A stretch of DNA of 64,000 bases from Myxococcus landrumus (GTDB taxonomy: Bacteria; Myxococcota; Myxococcia; Myxococcales; Myxococcaceae). Location: positions 6,770,001-6,834,000 of the forward strand of contig NZ_CP071091.1 in assembly GCF_017301635.1 (NCBI RefSeq). The letters are read 5' to 3'. The notes under the pieces are model-generated. The model was not told the DNA's origin and ran no database searches. It was given only the letters and a program-made list of their open reading frames with translations. A program made the translations under genes and the position numbers. Of this stretch, positions 1-9,488 are shown piece by piece; positions within the stretch are counted from its first letter, which is position 1; each line of letters begins with the position of its first letter.

Positions 1-1
1 C

Positions 2-3000
2 GAGCGCCGCAAGCCGCGCACGTTCGACTGCGGCAGCAAGCCGGTGAACGCGCTCGTGTTCATGCCGCCCGCCAACCCGCGCGTGGCGAAGACGGCGCTG
101 GGCTCGGTCTTCACCGCGAGCGACGACCGCCGCGTCTTCCGCTTCGGCATCGAGGTGGACGGCAAGCCGGCCAATGACCAGGACACCTCGCGGCACGGCC
201 TGGACGTGCTGACGGAGTCGCTGAAGGCGGGCCGCCCCAAGCGCGAGGCCGCCATTCGCGAGGCCGTGGTGCTGGACGAGCCGGAGGCGCTCGAGTTCGT
301 GCTCCAGGTGCTGAGCACGGACAAGGAGGCGGAGGTCCGCCGCGTCGCCGCCATCGAGCTGGGCCTGAAGGGCCGCGTCGGCGCGCGCGTCAAGCTGCGC
401 GAGCGCCTCAGCGACGACCACCCCCAGGTGCGCGCGGAGTCCTTCAAGGCGCTCGAGCGCCTGGAGACGGAGTCCGCGCTGGCCGCTCCCCGCGCCGCGC
501 TGGAATCGCGCTTCGTGGACATGCGGGTGGAGGGCCTGCGGAAGCTGGCGAAGCTGGGCGGCACGTCCCCGCTCGTGCCCTCCCTCATCGCGGGGATGCT
601 CGGGCAGAACGACTCCGCGGTGGCGCTGGCCGCCCTGGATGCGCTCGTCGAGGTGAGCCCCGCGGGAGACACCGAGCCCCTGCGCGCCGCCTTCGAGCGC
701 GGCCTCTCCGCGCTGCGCGTGGAGGTGCTCATCCGCATCGCCGGGGCGGGCTTCCTGGGCCACCCCCGGCTCCAGCCGCTGGTCGCTCGCGCGCTGGATG
801 ACGTGGAAGCCGACGTGCGCCGCGTGGCCTTCACCATCCGCGTGATGGAGCGCCGGGCCCTGTCCCACGCGCTGGAGACCCGCGACGAGGACTTCGCGCG
901 CTCCGTCAAGGACGTGGCCCGCCGCCTGGCCATGCGCACGCGGCAGGGGACCCCGTCGCTCACGGACGCGGACATCCAGGCCGCTCGCGACACCATGCCC
1001 GCGCAGGGCACCGTCGGGGGCACGCTGACGGAGAACGACCTGGAGCCGCTGGTCGCCGCCATGGCGTGCCGCACGCCGGACACCGCCGTCAATGGCGCGC
1101 GGGGCCTGGCGCTGCTGGGTGACGCGCGAGCGCTGGGCGCGCTGCTGCAGTTGTCCCGCGAGCCCGAGGCGGTCATCCGCCGTCAGGCCGCCCTCTCGCT
1201 CCAGGCCCTCCAGGATGCTCGCGCCCGCGAGCGGCTGGTGTGGATGCTGGACGACGAGAACGCGGACGTGCGCGCCGTCTCGCTCGACGCCGTGGTGGCG
1301 CTGAGCGCGGAGGCTCCGCTGACGTCGGCCGAGGCGGCGCTGCGCTCCGGCCACGAGGACGTGCGCGTGCGCGGCCTGGACCGGCTGGTGAAGCTGGGCG
1401 CGGCGGCACAGGGCGCGGAGTCGCTGCTCGGCGACGCGCTGGAGGACGAGTCCGCCAAGGTGCGCGGCGAGGCGTTCCGGACGCTGTGGGCCTGGAACGA
1501 GAAGGTGCCGGAGAAGGCCCTGGACCGCGCGCTCTCGGGCCGCTTCCCGGACCTGCGTCACCGCGCGGTGGAGGTCCTCTCCCAGCGCGGCACCGAGGGC
1601 TGGGCGCAGGAGCGCCTGAAGAAGTCCGTGGAGGACCGCGACGCGAGCGTCGCCACCGCCGCCTACGAGGCGTGGGTGAAGCTGGTGGGCAAGGAGAAGC
1701 CGGAGCCGCACCTGGCGGCCCTGGCCTCCACGCTCACCTCCGTGCGCGTGCTGGGCGCGAAGGGCTCCGTGCACGCTCCCGCGGAGCCGCTGCGCTCGCC
1801 GCTGCTCAAGCGCGTGCAGGACGAGGAAGTGGAAGTCGCCGTCGCCGCGCTGGAGGCGCTGGACAAGCTGATCACGGCGGAGAACGGGCCGCTGCTCGCG
1901 GGCCTCGCCGCCGCATCGCTGCTGGTGCGCGTGCGCGCCGCGGAGCTGCTCGCCCCGCGCGGCGCCGAGGACATCATCGAGCCCATGCGCGGGCTGATGG
2001 ACAAGGAGCTGGAGCGCACCTACCCGCTCGCCTTCCTCGCCCCGCTGCGCGTCCGCGCCGCGCGCGCCCTGGCGTCCCTGGGCTCGCGGCGGCTGCTCTC
2101 GTGGTTCGCCACCACGCTCTTGACCAGTGACCAGGGAGACCTGCAGGAGCAGGGCGCCCGCGGCCTCGCCACCGCCAGCCGTCGGGGCGACGAGGGCTAC
2201 CTGCTGGACACGCTGGGCCACGCCAACGTGGCGGTGCGCTCGTGGGGCGCGGACGGCCTGTCGCGCCTGGGTGACGTGCGCGCCCTGCCGGTGCTCACCG
2301 GCAACCTGCGCAACGACCACCTCCCCATCCGGCTGGGCGCCATCCTCTCCTTCGCGGCCCTGGGCTCGCAGGGCGATGGTGGCCTGCTGCACGGCCTGGA
2401 GGACCGCGCGCGCGAGGTGCAGGAGATGGTGTTCGCCATCGTCCTCGCCCGCGACTTGCGCGCCAGCCGCCAGGGTGAGCCGCCGGACCTGCTCGCCAGC
2501 GCGCTGTCCAGCGGAAGGCCGGAGGTGCGCTACGCCGCGGCCCGCGCGCTGGAGCTGCGCACGGAGCCGGACGCCTACCGCGCCCACCTGGTCGACGTGC
2601 TCTTGCCGCCCCGCCCGGACAAGGTCGGCGACATGAAGGACTGGCCCTCCGAGGAGGACCGCGCCAAGCGCGTCGTCGGACTCGCCGAGGCCCTCTCCAG
2701 CGGTCAGCCCGAGCAGCGCTACGCCGCGGCGCAGGTGCTGCTGCTGCGCAACAAGCCGCTCGACTACTTCCGCGAGGCGCAGAAGGTCGCCCGTCCGCGC
2801 ACGCTGGAGTCCCCGTGGAAGCCGGAGACGGCGCCCACCACGTCTCCCGTGCAGGCCACGCCCGGCAAGAGCTGGCTGCGCCGGCTGTTCTCCGCGGTGA
2901 AGCCCGGCACGAGCGCGCCCGAGCCCACCGCCAACGAGGAGCGTCAGCACCTGCGCCGGCTGGCCTTCGGCGCGTACGTGGGCCTCTTGCGGCAGGTCGC

Positions 3001-5749
3001 CGCGGGGGACGACGAGAGCCACCGCGTCCGTCGCGACGCCGTGGACCGCGTGGTGAAGCTCACCCAGGAGGGCTACGCGGGCACGCCCGCCGCCGTCGCC
3101 GCGCTCCTGCGCGCCCTGGAGGACCCGCACCAGCTCGTGCGCAAGGCGGCCCTCGCGGGCCTCAAGGAGCTGTACCCCGCGGGCAGCGACGAGCCGCTCT
3201 CGCTCGCGCTGGCCTCGCTGTCGCCGGACGTGGCTCGCGCCGCGCTGGACGAGCTGGCCGCGCGGGGTGACGCCGCGAAGGCGCGCATCACCGCCGCGCT
3301 CAACTCGCCGCTGGCGGACGTGCGCCGCTACGCCTTCGAGCTGCTCGAGAAGCTCAGCCCCTCTGGCAGCCTGGAGCCGCTGCTCGCGGCGTTGAGCAGC
3401 GAGCACGCCGACCTGCGCGTGGGAGTGATTGAGCGGCTGGCGGGCGCCAACGACTCGCGCGTCACCGAGGCGCTTGGTCGCGCCATGGCCAGCGAGCACG
3501 ACGACCTGCGCCTGCGCGCGTCCGAGCTGCTGGCGATGCGCGGGGATGACCGGGCGGTGGAGGTGCTGGCCATCTTCCTGCGCTCGGAGACGGCCCCCGT
3601 CGCCAAGCGCGCGCTGGAGGCGCTGCACCGGCTGGGCACGCCCGCCGCGGTGAATGCCCTGGCCGCGCGCCTGGCCGCCGCCCCGGACGTCAACGAGCGT
3701 CAGCGACTGGTGGCCGCGTTGGGACAGACGCGCCGCCCGGAGGCGCTGGATGTGCTCGCGCGCCGGAGCCAGGAGGACGAGTCGAGCGCGGTGCGAGTCG
3801 CCACCGTGGCGGCCGCCATCCACGTGGCTGGCCCCGACGAGAAGAAGCGCGACCATGCGCTCGCGGTGCGCTTCCTGCGCGCGGCGGTGAAGAGCGCGGA
3901 CGCGGCGGTGCGGCTGGAGGCCCTGCGCCCGCTGGAGCACGGCGCGGAGGTAGGCCAGTCGGAGATTCTCCTGAGCCTCTTCTCGGACCGGGACGGAGCC
4001 GTTCGCGCGGAGGCGGTGGCGCTGTATTCGAAGCGCGTCGTCGAGCACGGCGCGCCCGTCGCGCCGCTGGAGGACGTGCTGCGCGCGGGCGCCCGGGAGC
4101 TGATGCTGCCGGCCGCCGAGGCTGTCGCGCACCTGCGCGGTGTCAGCTCGCTGCGGCCCCTGCTCCTGTACGCCCGCGCGGGTGAGGACGGTCAGCGCGA
4201 GCGCGCCCTGTTGGCCCTGGGCTCCCTGGGTGACGTGCGCGCGCTGAGCGAGCTGGAGGCGGTCGCCGCTGGCGGCACGCCCGAGGCCCCCACGGAGCCG
4301 TCCATGGTCTGGGCGGCGATGGAAGGCCTGGGCCGGCTCGCGGGCCGCATGCCGGACAGCGACGAGCGCCGCCGCATCGAGGAGAAGGTGGAGGCCGCCG
4401 CGGTGGAGGGCTCCTCCACGGAGCTCCAGGAAGCCGGCGTGAAGGGCCTGCGCGCCATCGGCGGCGAGCGCGCCCGGGTGAAGCTGGAGGCGCTGCTGCT
4501 GGACCCGGGCACCGACAGCGACGTGGCCCTCACCGTGGTGAAGGAGCTGGCGAAGCTCAAGGACCTGGAGTCCGAGGCGGCCCTGGCCACGACGCTGGAC
4601 GCCGATGACGACGACCTGCGCAAGGAGGCGCGCAAGGCGCTGGACGTGCTCTTCCCCAAGGAGCGCACCCGCGTCGAGTTCCTCGCCGTGGCCAGCAAGT
4701 ACGAGGACATCTCCGACCCCGCCGCGGACTACCTGGCGAAGGAAGGCGAGCCCGCGCTGCTGGTGCCTCGACTGGCCACGTTGACCAGCCAGGACCTGCG
4801 ACTGCGGCTGCGGCGCGGACTGGCCCGGCGCGGCGTGATGCCCGTGCCGGAGACGGTGGCGCTGCTGGGCCACGACAAGGTGGCGGCCCGCGAGGAGGCG
4901 GCGCTGCTCCTGGGCACGTGGACCGGTGAGGCGCGTCAGCCCGGCCAGGTGGACCTCTCCGGCGTGGCGCGCGCGCTGGTCGCGACCGAGCGCCGCACCG
5001 CGACCGAATGGGCCTCCACCCTCCCCGGCCCCAAGCGCCAGGAGCAGACCACCGCGTGGGAGCGGCTCCTGTGGGCGGGCTCGCGCCTGGGCGCCGCGGG
5101 CATCGCGGACTCCGCGCGAGCGATTCTCCAGGGCGGCGAGGCCAAGGCCCCCGCGTCCGTGCGCCGCGAGGCCGCGAACGCGCTGGAGCGACTGGGCACC
5201 CCCGGCGGCACGCTCAAGCTGGTGGGCCAGGATGCGGGCCCCGTGATGTCGAATGAGAAGGAGCGCGCGGCGAGCGCGGAAGTGCTCAAGGCCGCGCTGA
5301 CGGACCCGGACGCGCAGGTGCGCTCGGCCGTCGCGGACGCGCTGGCGCACCTGGTCCCCGAGCGCGCGGGTGCCTGGGCGCTGGAGGTGAAGCCCTTCGA
5401 CCCGGTGGCCATGGGCCCCATGGGCGCGAAGGTGTCCACCGACGCGCTCGTCACCTCCGAGGGCCGCCGCCTCGCGGAGCCCGCGCTGCTGGGAAGCCGG
5501 AACCTGGCGCCGCTGAAGGTGCTCTCCACGAACGCGAAGCCCGAAGTGAAGCAGGAAGCGTGGGCTGGCATGGGCCGGCTCGGCGGAGACGAGGCGGCGA
5601 AGCTGCTGCACGAGTCCGCCTTCGACAAGTCAAACTCCGTGGAGCTGCGCAAGGCCGCCTGGCGCGCCCACAAACGCGCGCGTCGCGCCGCTGACCGCAC
5701 GCGCAAACTGAGCCAGCGCCAGACCGAGAAGGAAGGTACCCAGTCGTGA
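2..5749 (+). CDS. Giant HEAT-repeat protein, 5' end outside the window
   Basis: The reading frame is open to the window edge, so the true start lies upstream; about 1,915 residues are visible. The first ~45 visible residues (VNALVF then GSVFTASDDRRVFRF) look like the last blade of a WD40-type propeller. Everything after that is tandem ~30-residue helical HEAT repeats, with recurring patterns such as VRxxAxxxLxxLG and DVRxxAxxAL. A Pro/Ser/Thr-rich break around residues 935-985 divides the solenoid into two blocks. HEAT solenoids are protein or nucleic-acid binding scaffolds; no catalytic domain is visible. The stop overlaps the next start in GTGA (5746-5749), so the SWIM/WGR gene is translationally coupled. 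A role as scaffold for that partner is inference. Confidence 0.9.
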   Translation, partial: ERRKPRTFDCGSKPVNALVFMPPANPRVAKTALGSVFTASDDRRVFRFGIEVDGKPANDQDTSRHGLDVLTESLKAGRPKREAAIREAVVLDEPEALEFVLQVLSTDKEAEVRRVAAIELGLKGRVGARVKLRERLSDDHPQVRAESFKALERLETESALAAPRAALESRFVDMRVEGLRKLAKLGGTSPLVPSLIAGMLGQNDSAVALAALDALVEVSPAGDTEPLRAAFERGLSALRVEVLIRIAGAGFLGHPRLQPLVARALDDVEADVRRVAFTIRVMERRALSHALETRDEDFARSVKDVARRLAMRTRQGTPSLTDADIQAARDTMPAQGTVGGTLTENDLEPLVAAMACRTPDTAVNGARGLALLGDARALGALLQLSREPEAVIRRQAALSLQALQDARARERLVWMLDDENADVRAVSLDAVVALSAEAPLTSAEAALRSGHEDVRVRGLDRLVKLGAAAQGAESLLGDALEDESAKVRGEAFRTLWAWNEKVPEKALDRALSGRFPDLRHRAVEVLSQRGTEGWAQERLKKSVEDRDASVATAAYEAWVKLVGKEKPEPHLAALASTLTSVRVLGAKGSVHAPAEPLRSPLLKRVQDEEVEVAVAALEALDKLITAENGPLLAGLAAASLLVRVRAAELLAPRGAEDIIEPMRGLMDKELERTYPLAFLAPLRVRAARALASLGSRRLLSWFATTLLTSDQGDLQEQGARGLATASRRGDEGYLLDTLGHANVAVRSWGADGLSRLGDVRALPVLTGNLRNDHLPIRLGAILSFAALGSQGDGGLLHGLEDRAREVQEMVFAIVLARDLRASRQGEPPDLLASALSSGRPEVRYAAARALELRTEPDAYRAHLVDVLLPPRPDKVGDMKDWPSEEDRAKRVVGLAEALSSGQPEQRYAAAQVLLLRNKPLDYFREAQKVARPRTLESPWKPETAPTTSPVQATPGKSWLRRLFSAVKPGTSAPEPTANEERQHLRRLAFGAYVGLLRQVAAGDDESHRVRRDAVDRVVKLTQEGYAGTPAAVAALLRALEDPHQLVRKAALAGLKELYPAGSDEPLSLALASLSPDVARAALDELAARGDAAKARITAALNSPLADVRRYAFELLEKLSPSGSLEPLLAALSSEHADLRVGVIERLAGANDSRVTEALGRAMASEHDDLRLRASELLAMRGDDRAVEVLAIFLRSETAPVAKRALEALHRLGTPAAVNALAARLAAAPDVNERQRLVAALGQTRRPEALDVLARRSQEDESSAVRVATVAAAIHVAGPDEKKRDHALAVRFLRAAVKSADAAVRLEALRPLEHGAEVGQSEILLSLFSDRDGAVRAEAVALYSKRVVEHGAPVAPLEDVLRAGARELMLPAAEAVAHLRGVSSLRPLLLYARAGEDGQRERALLALGSLGDVRALSELEAVAAGGTPEAPTEPSMVWAAMEGLGRLAGRMPDSDERRRIEEKVEAAAVEGSSTELQEAGVKGLRAIGGERARVKLEALLLDPGTDSDVALTVVKELAKLKDLESEAALATTLDADDDDLRKEARKALDVLFPKERTRVEFLAVASKYEDISDPAADYLAKEGEPALLVPRLATLTSQDLRLRLRRGLARRGVMPVPETVALLGHDKVAAREEAALLLGTWTGEARQPGQVDLSGVARALVATERRTATEWASTLPGPKRQEQTTAWERLLWAGSRLGAAGIADSARAILQGGEAKAPASVRREAANALERLGTPGGTLKLVGQDAGPVMSNEKERAASAEVLKAALTDPDAQVRSAVADALAHLVPERAGAWALEVKPFDPVAMGPMGAKVSTDALVTSEGRRLAEPALLGSRNLAPLKVLSTNAKPEVKQEAWAGMGRLGGDEAAKLLHESAFDKSNSVELRKAAWRAHKRARRAADRTRKLSQRQTEKEGTQS

Positions 5750-7590
5750 CGACCGCCACCCGTCACCCCGTCGAGCTTCGCTACGCCACCACGAGCGACG
5801 TGGAGTCGACCGCGGACGCCTCGCGTGTGCTGCTGGCCCTGGAGGGCTCTCGCGGCACCGTGGGCGTGCGCGGGCGCGTGAAGGACTCCACGCTCTTCCG
5901 CGACACGCTCACCGCCGCGTTCGGCATCCTCTCCAGCGACTTGCGCTACCGGGGCAAGGACCGCACCGCGTACCTCGCCTACCTCATGAAGCAGGGGAAG
6001 CGGGCCACGGCGCAAATCTGGGAGGCGCAGAAGGCCTTCCTCGACAACGCGCTCGACGGCGAGGAGAAGCAGGACGCGCTGCTGGACCCGGTCCTCACCG
6101 TGGACCCGGACAGCGTCTCGCTGGAGGTCTTCTCCCGCGACGAGAGCGCCTACGCGCGCCTGTCCTTCGACAACGCCCTCTTCGACGGCCGCGAGGCCGC
6201 GCACGGCTCCACCTTCCTGGACGTCCCGGCGGACCTGCCGGCCCGGATGGACCGCCTTCGCACGTACATGCCGGTGTCGCTGGAGGCGCACGTCGCGCTG
6301 CCCGCGAAGACGGCGCGCGAGCCTCGCAACGTGGAGGTGCCGCACGCCTGGCTGCGCGGCTTCCTCCAGGTGCAGTCCGCCGCCACGCTGCCCGCCAGCA
6401 CGTGTGAGCTGGCCCCCATCGACCTCTACAACCTCCTCTTCGCGCTGCGCACCCGCAAGTCGAAGAAGGCCCCGCGCGCCCTGCGCTTCGAGCTGATTCC
6501 CGGCGCGGCGCCGCGCCTGGTGTTGGAGCCCTGGGAGCTGGTGCTGGAGTGCCACGGCGGCAAGTACACGGGCACCGCCCCCGCCGTCGTGCGCACCTTC
6601 GGCCGTCAGCGACTGATGGCGCTCGCGCGGCTGTTGCCCCACGCGAAGTCGGTGCGCCTGCAGCTCATGGGTCCGGGCCTGCCGGTGTTCTGGGTCATCG
6701 AGATGGGCGCGGCCACGCTGACGCTCGGCCTCACGGGCTGGACGGAGAGCGGCTGGTCCTCCGCCGCGGCCTTCGATGTCCTCATGCCCCGCGCCGTCCC
6801 GGACGGCCTGGCCCAGTCGCTGCGGGACAGGCTGCGCGCCGAAGGTCCGCTGTCCTTCGAGACGCTCGTCGCCGGAGCCAACGGCGCGACGAAGGAGCAG
6901 GCGCGCGCCGCCCTCCAGCTCGAGTGCCTGCGCGGCCGCGTCCTCTTCGACCTGTCCAAGGGCCAGTACCGCCCCCGCGACTTGATGGCCACGCCGGTGG
7001 ACGAGTCCGTCATCCGCTTCGGCAACGAGCGAGAGGCCCGTGCCCACCGCCTGCTGGGCGACGGCTCCGCGGGGGCTGGCGAGGTGAAGCTCACCAAGGT
7101 CCACGACGTGGTGGGCGAAGGCACCCGCATCCACGGCGAGGTGGTGGACCGCGAGGCGGTGCGCAGCTTCTTCCCCAGCTTCCTGTTGGATTTGGAAGGC
7201 CGCGTGAAGGAAGCCACCTGCGGCTGTCCGCACTTCCGCCGCTCCGGCATGCGCGAGGGCCCCTGCGAGCACCAGTTCGCGCTGCGCCTGGCCTACTCGC
7301 GCCGCCGCACCGAGGAGGAGGCCCTGCGCCGCACCCCCGAGGGCCGCAAGCTCATCCGCGCCGAGACGCGCTCGTACGTGCGCCGCGACGCGGAGAGCGG
7401 ACAGGAGATGGTGTACCGCGTCTCCCTCGACGGGCAGGTCGTCGCCGTGGAGTGGGGCCTTCGCACCGGCGAAGCGCGCCACCAGCGGCTCTGGTTCGAC
7501 TCCGACGCGGAGGCGCGCTCGGCGTACTTCACGCGGTTGGAGAAGCTTTCCGCCGACGGCTACATCGACGCGGCGTCGTCCTTGGTGTAA
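5746..7590 (+). CDS. SWIM zinc-finger protein with C-terminal WGR domain
   Basis: A 614-aa protein starting at a GTG that overlaps the HEAT gene stop by four bases. The SWIM signature CxCx(n)CxH is formed by C492, C494, C507 and H509 (CGCPHF ... PCEH). SWIM domains chelate zinc and are predicted to bind DNA or protein. Residues ~538-612 fit a WGR domain: a beta-rich stretch with WGLR at 570-573 and a terminal helix ending KLSADGYIDA. WGR modules occur in PARPs and bacterial nucleic-acid-associated proteins. The N-terminal ~450 residues are not recognised beyond resemblance to bacterial SWIM proteins. Bacterial SWIM genes are known to travel with MoxR/VWA-type genes, which could lie upstream of this window. 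Function unknown; nucleic-acid binding is inferred from the two domains. Confidence 0.85.
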   Translation: MTTATRHPVELRYATTSDVESTADASRVLLALEGSRGTVGVRGRVKDSTLFRDTLTAAFGILSSDLRYRGKDRTAYLAYLMKQGKRATAQIWEAQKAFLDNALDGEEKQDALLDPVLTVDPDSVSLEVFSRDESAYARLSFDNALFDGREAAHGSTFLDVPADLPARMDRLRTYMPVSLEAHVALPAKTAREPRNVEVPHAWLRGFLQVQSAATLPASTCELAPIDLYNLLFALRTRKSKKAPRALRFELIPGAAPRLVLEPWELVLECHGGKYTGTAPAVVRTFGRQRLMALARLLPHAKSVRLQLMGPGLPVFWVIEMGAATLTLGLTGWTESGWSSAAAFDVLMPRAVPDGLAQSLRDRLRAEGPLSFETLVAGANGATKEQARAALQLECLRGRVLFDLSKGQYRPRDLMATPVDESVIRFGNEREARAHRLLGDGSAGAGEVKLTKVHDVVGEGTRIHGEVVDREAVRSFFPSFLLDLEGRVKEATCGCPHFRRSGMREGPCEHQFALRLAYSRRRTEEEALRRTPEGRKLIRAETRSYVRRDAESGQEMVYRVSLDGQVVAVEWGLRTGEARHQRLWFDSDAEARSAYFTRLEKLSADGYIDAASSLV

Positions 7591-7607
7591 ACCACTCAAC
7601 AACGGCT

Positions 7608-7627
7608 CGGCCGCCTCGGTGCGGCCG
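7608..7627 (+). terminator. Stem-loop after the HEAT-SWIM operon
   Basis: A 7-bp perfect stem (CGGCCGC / GCGGCCG) with a 6-base loop, 18 bases after the SWIM stop and before the retron a1 repeat. It has no T-run, as is common in high-GC genomes. It would separate the operon from the retron transcript, but this is only a structural guess. Confidence 0.45.
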
Positions 7628-7670
7628 GAAGGGCAGGTGCGACGGAAGACACGATGAGACGCGCTTCAAG

Positions 7671-7949
7671 CGCGAGCAGCCGAGAGAGGTCCGGAGTGCA
7701 TCAGCCTGAGCGCCTCGAGCGCGGGAGCGGCGTTGCGCCGCTCCGGTTGGAATGCAGGACACTCTCCGCAAGGTAGCCTGTTCTTGGCTCTCTCCCTCCC
7801 GAACACTACGGTCGGGGCGGGCAGCGGAGTCAACGACGCGACCGCCGTTCGCCCGCCCCGACCGTAGTGTTCGGGAGGGGAGAGCCGGTGAGGCTACCGT
7901 GCCCCAGGTGAGATGGTGGTGCTTTCCCGGCCTCCCTCGACTGCTCGCG
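7671..7949 (+). ncRNA. msr-msd: Retron msr-msd RNA gene, Mx162 type
   Basis: Template/primer RNA of a retron, 52 bases upstream of its reverse transcriptase. The a1 repeat (7671-7689) and a2 repeat (7931-7949) are inverted complements matching at 17 of 19 positions. Just inside a1, the G at 7704 in the context TCAGCC is the expected 2'-5' branch nucleotide. It is followed by an msr hairpin (7724-7732 with 7736-7744, 9 bp, 3-base loop). The msd folds into a long hairpin: 7796-7822 pairs perfectly with 7851-7877 (27 bp), extended outward with one bulge by GGCTCTC/GAGAGCC and GGTAGCC (7772)/GGCTACC (7892). Known msDNA-Mx162 has a 77-nt RNA branched at G20 and 162 nt of DNA. Applied here, that gives RNA ~7685-7761 and DNA ~7756-7917. 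These ends are estimates. Confidence 0.93.
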
Positions 7950-8001
7950 ACAGACAGCCGCTTCATCCGACGCCGCCGCCCTCCCCCTCGAAGGTGCTGA
8001 C

Positions 8002-9462
8002 ATGACCGCCAGGCTGGAGTCCTTCGTCCCCGCAGCAGCGCCGCAGACCGTTCCCACGCCCGCGCCCCAGGCCGCCACCGCCGCCACGCTCGTCCAGCGC
8101 GAGGCCCGGCGCGTCGCCTACGAGGCGCTCGTCACCCGGTGGAAGGCCATCGTCGAAGCGGGCGGCGCCGACGCCTGGGTGCAAGCCCAGCTCGTCTCGC
8201 GCGGCCTCGCCGTCGGCGACCTGGAGTCCGGCGCCTCCGACAAGGAGAAGACGGCCTGGAAGGAGAAGAAGAAGGCCGAGGCCACCGAGCGCCGCGCCCT
8301 CCTCCGCCAGACGCATGAAGCGTGGAAGGCCACGCACGTGGGCCACCTGGGCCCCGGCATCCACTGGGAAGAGAAGGACGGCGGCTCCGACAAGTTCGAC
8401 ATCCCGCACCGCGAGGAGCGCGCTCGCGCCAACGGCATGCCGGAGCTGGGCTCCGCGGAGGCGCTTGCGAAGGCGCTGGGGCTGAGCGTCTCCAAGCTGC
8501 GCGGCTTCGCGTTCCACCGTGAGGTGGACACGGGCTCCAACTACATCAGCTGGGGCATCCCCAAGCGCGACGGCGGCACGCGCACGATTACGTCTCCCAA
8601 GCCGGAGCTGAAGGAAGCCCAGCGCTGGGTGCTGGCCAACGTGGTGGAGCGGCTGCCCGTGCACGGCGCGGCGCACGGCTTCGTCGCGGGGCGCTCCATC
8701 CTCACCAACGCGCTGGCCCACCAGGGCGCGGACGTGGTGGTGAAGGTGGACGTGAAGGACTTCTTCCCCTCCGTCACGTGGCGCCGGGTGAAGGGCCTGC
8801 TGCGCAAGGGCGGCCTGCCGGAGAACACGGCCACGCTGCTGGCGCTGATGTCCACCGAGGCCCCGCGCGAGACGGTGCAGTTCCGAGGCAAGACGCTCCA
8901 CGTGGCCAAGGGCCCGCGCGCGCTGCCCCAGGGCGCGCCCACGTCTCCCGGCATCACCAACGCGCTGTGCCTGAAGCTGGACAAGCGCCTGTCCGCGCTG
9001 TCGAAGCGCCTGGGCTTCACGTACACGCGCTACGCGGACGACCTCACCTTCTCGTGGACGAAGGCGAAGCAGCCCAAGGCCCGCCGCGCCCAGGGCGCCC
9101 CGGTGGCGGTGTTGCTGACCCGCGTGAAGGACGTGGTGGAGGCCGAGGGCTTCCGCCTGCACCCCGAGAAGACGCGCGTGAGCCGCAAGGGCACGCGTCA
9201 GCAGGTGACGGGGCTGGTGGTGAACCAGGCCCGCAACGGAGTGCCCGCCGCGCGAGTCCCCCGCGATGTGGTGCGCCGCCTGCGCGCCGCCATCCACAAC
9301 CGGGAGCAGGGCAAGCCCGGCCGCGAGGGCGAGTCGCTCGAGCAGCTCAAGGGCATGGCCGCCTTCGTCTACATGACGGACGCCGCCAAGGGCCGCGCGT
9401 TCCTCGAGAGCCTGGAGCGGCTCGAGGCCCGCGAGAAGCCGGACGCCCCGAAGGTCGCCTGA
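8002..9462 (+). CDS. ret: Retron reverse transcriptase
   Basis: A 486-aa RNA-directed DNA polymerase that primes on the 2'-OH of the msr branch guanosine and makes msDNA. An Ala-rich and charged N-terminal extension of about 160 residues precedes the polymerase, as in the Mx162 enzyme (close to this length). Visible motifs: retron-specific NALAH at 236-240 (NAxxH), motif A VKVDVKDFFPS with catalytic D250, PQGAPTSPG at 309-317, catalytic YADD at 344-347, and the retron VTG at 402-404. There is no maturase or endonuclease domain, which excludes a group II intron. The ATG at 8002 follows AAGG at 7 bases. No fused or downstream effector is seen; the next gene is convergent and shares a terminator. 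Confidence 0.96.
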   Translation: MTARLESFVPAAAPQTVPTPAPQAATAATLVQREARRVAYEALVTRWKAIVEAGGADAWVQAQLVSRGLAVGDLESGASDKEKTAWKEKKKAEATERRALLRQTHEAWKATHVGHLGPGIHWEEKDGGSDKFDIPHREERARANGMPELGSAEALAKALGLSVSKLRGFAFHREVDTGSNYISWGIPKRDGGTRTITSPKPELKEAQRWVLANVVERLPVHGAAHGFVAGRSILTNALAHQGADVVVKVDVKDFFPSVTWRRVKGLLRKGGLPENTATLLALMSTEAPRETVQFRGKTLHVAKGPRALPQGAPTSPGITNALCLKLDKRLSALSKRLGFTYTRYADDLTFSWTKAKQPKARRAQGAPVAVLLTRVKDVVEAEGFRLHPEKTRVSRKGTRQQVTGLVVNQARNGVPAARVPRDVVRRLRAAIHNREQGKPGREGESLEQLKGMAAFVYMTDAAKGRAFLESLERLEAREKPDAPKVA

Positions 9463-9468
9463 CCCACC

Positions 9469-9488
9469 GCCACGCCTCAGGGCGTGGC
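9469..9488. terminator. Bidirectional stem-loop between ret and the hydrolase gene
   Basis: Perfect 8-bp inverted repeat GCCACGCC / GGCGTGGC with a TCAG loop, starting 6 bases after the ret stop and overlapping the stop codon of the convergent hydrolase gene. Probably serves both directions. Confidence 0.6.

Noticed and set aside
4936..7602. An 888-codon minus-strand frame over the HEAT and SWIM genes
   Set aside because: Low-complexity product and no domain; the plus-strand genes have repeats, zinc motif and coupling.
7821..7850. Small coding frame inside the retron interval
   Set aside because: Frames across 7750-8000 follow the msd inverted repeat and have no ribosome site; the structure explains the sequence better.
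8002..9462. Group II intron or diversity-generating reverse transcriptase
   Set aside because: No maturase/HNH domain, no intron RNA domains V/VI and no template/variable repeats; NAxxH, VTG and an upstream msr-msd identify a retron.
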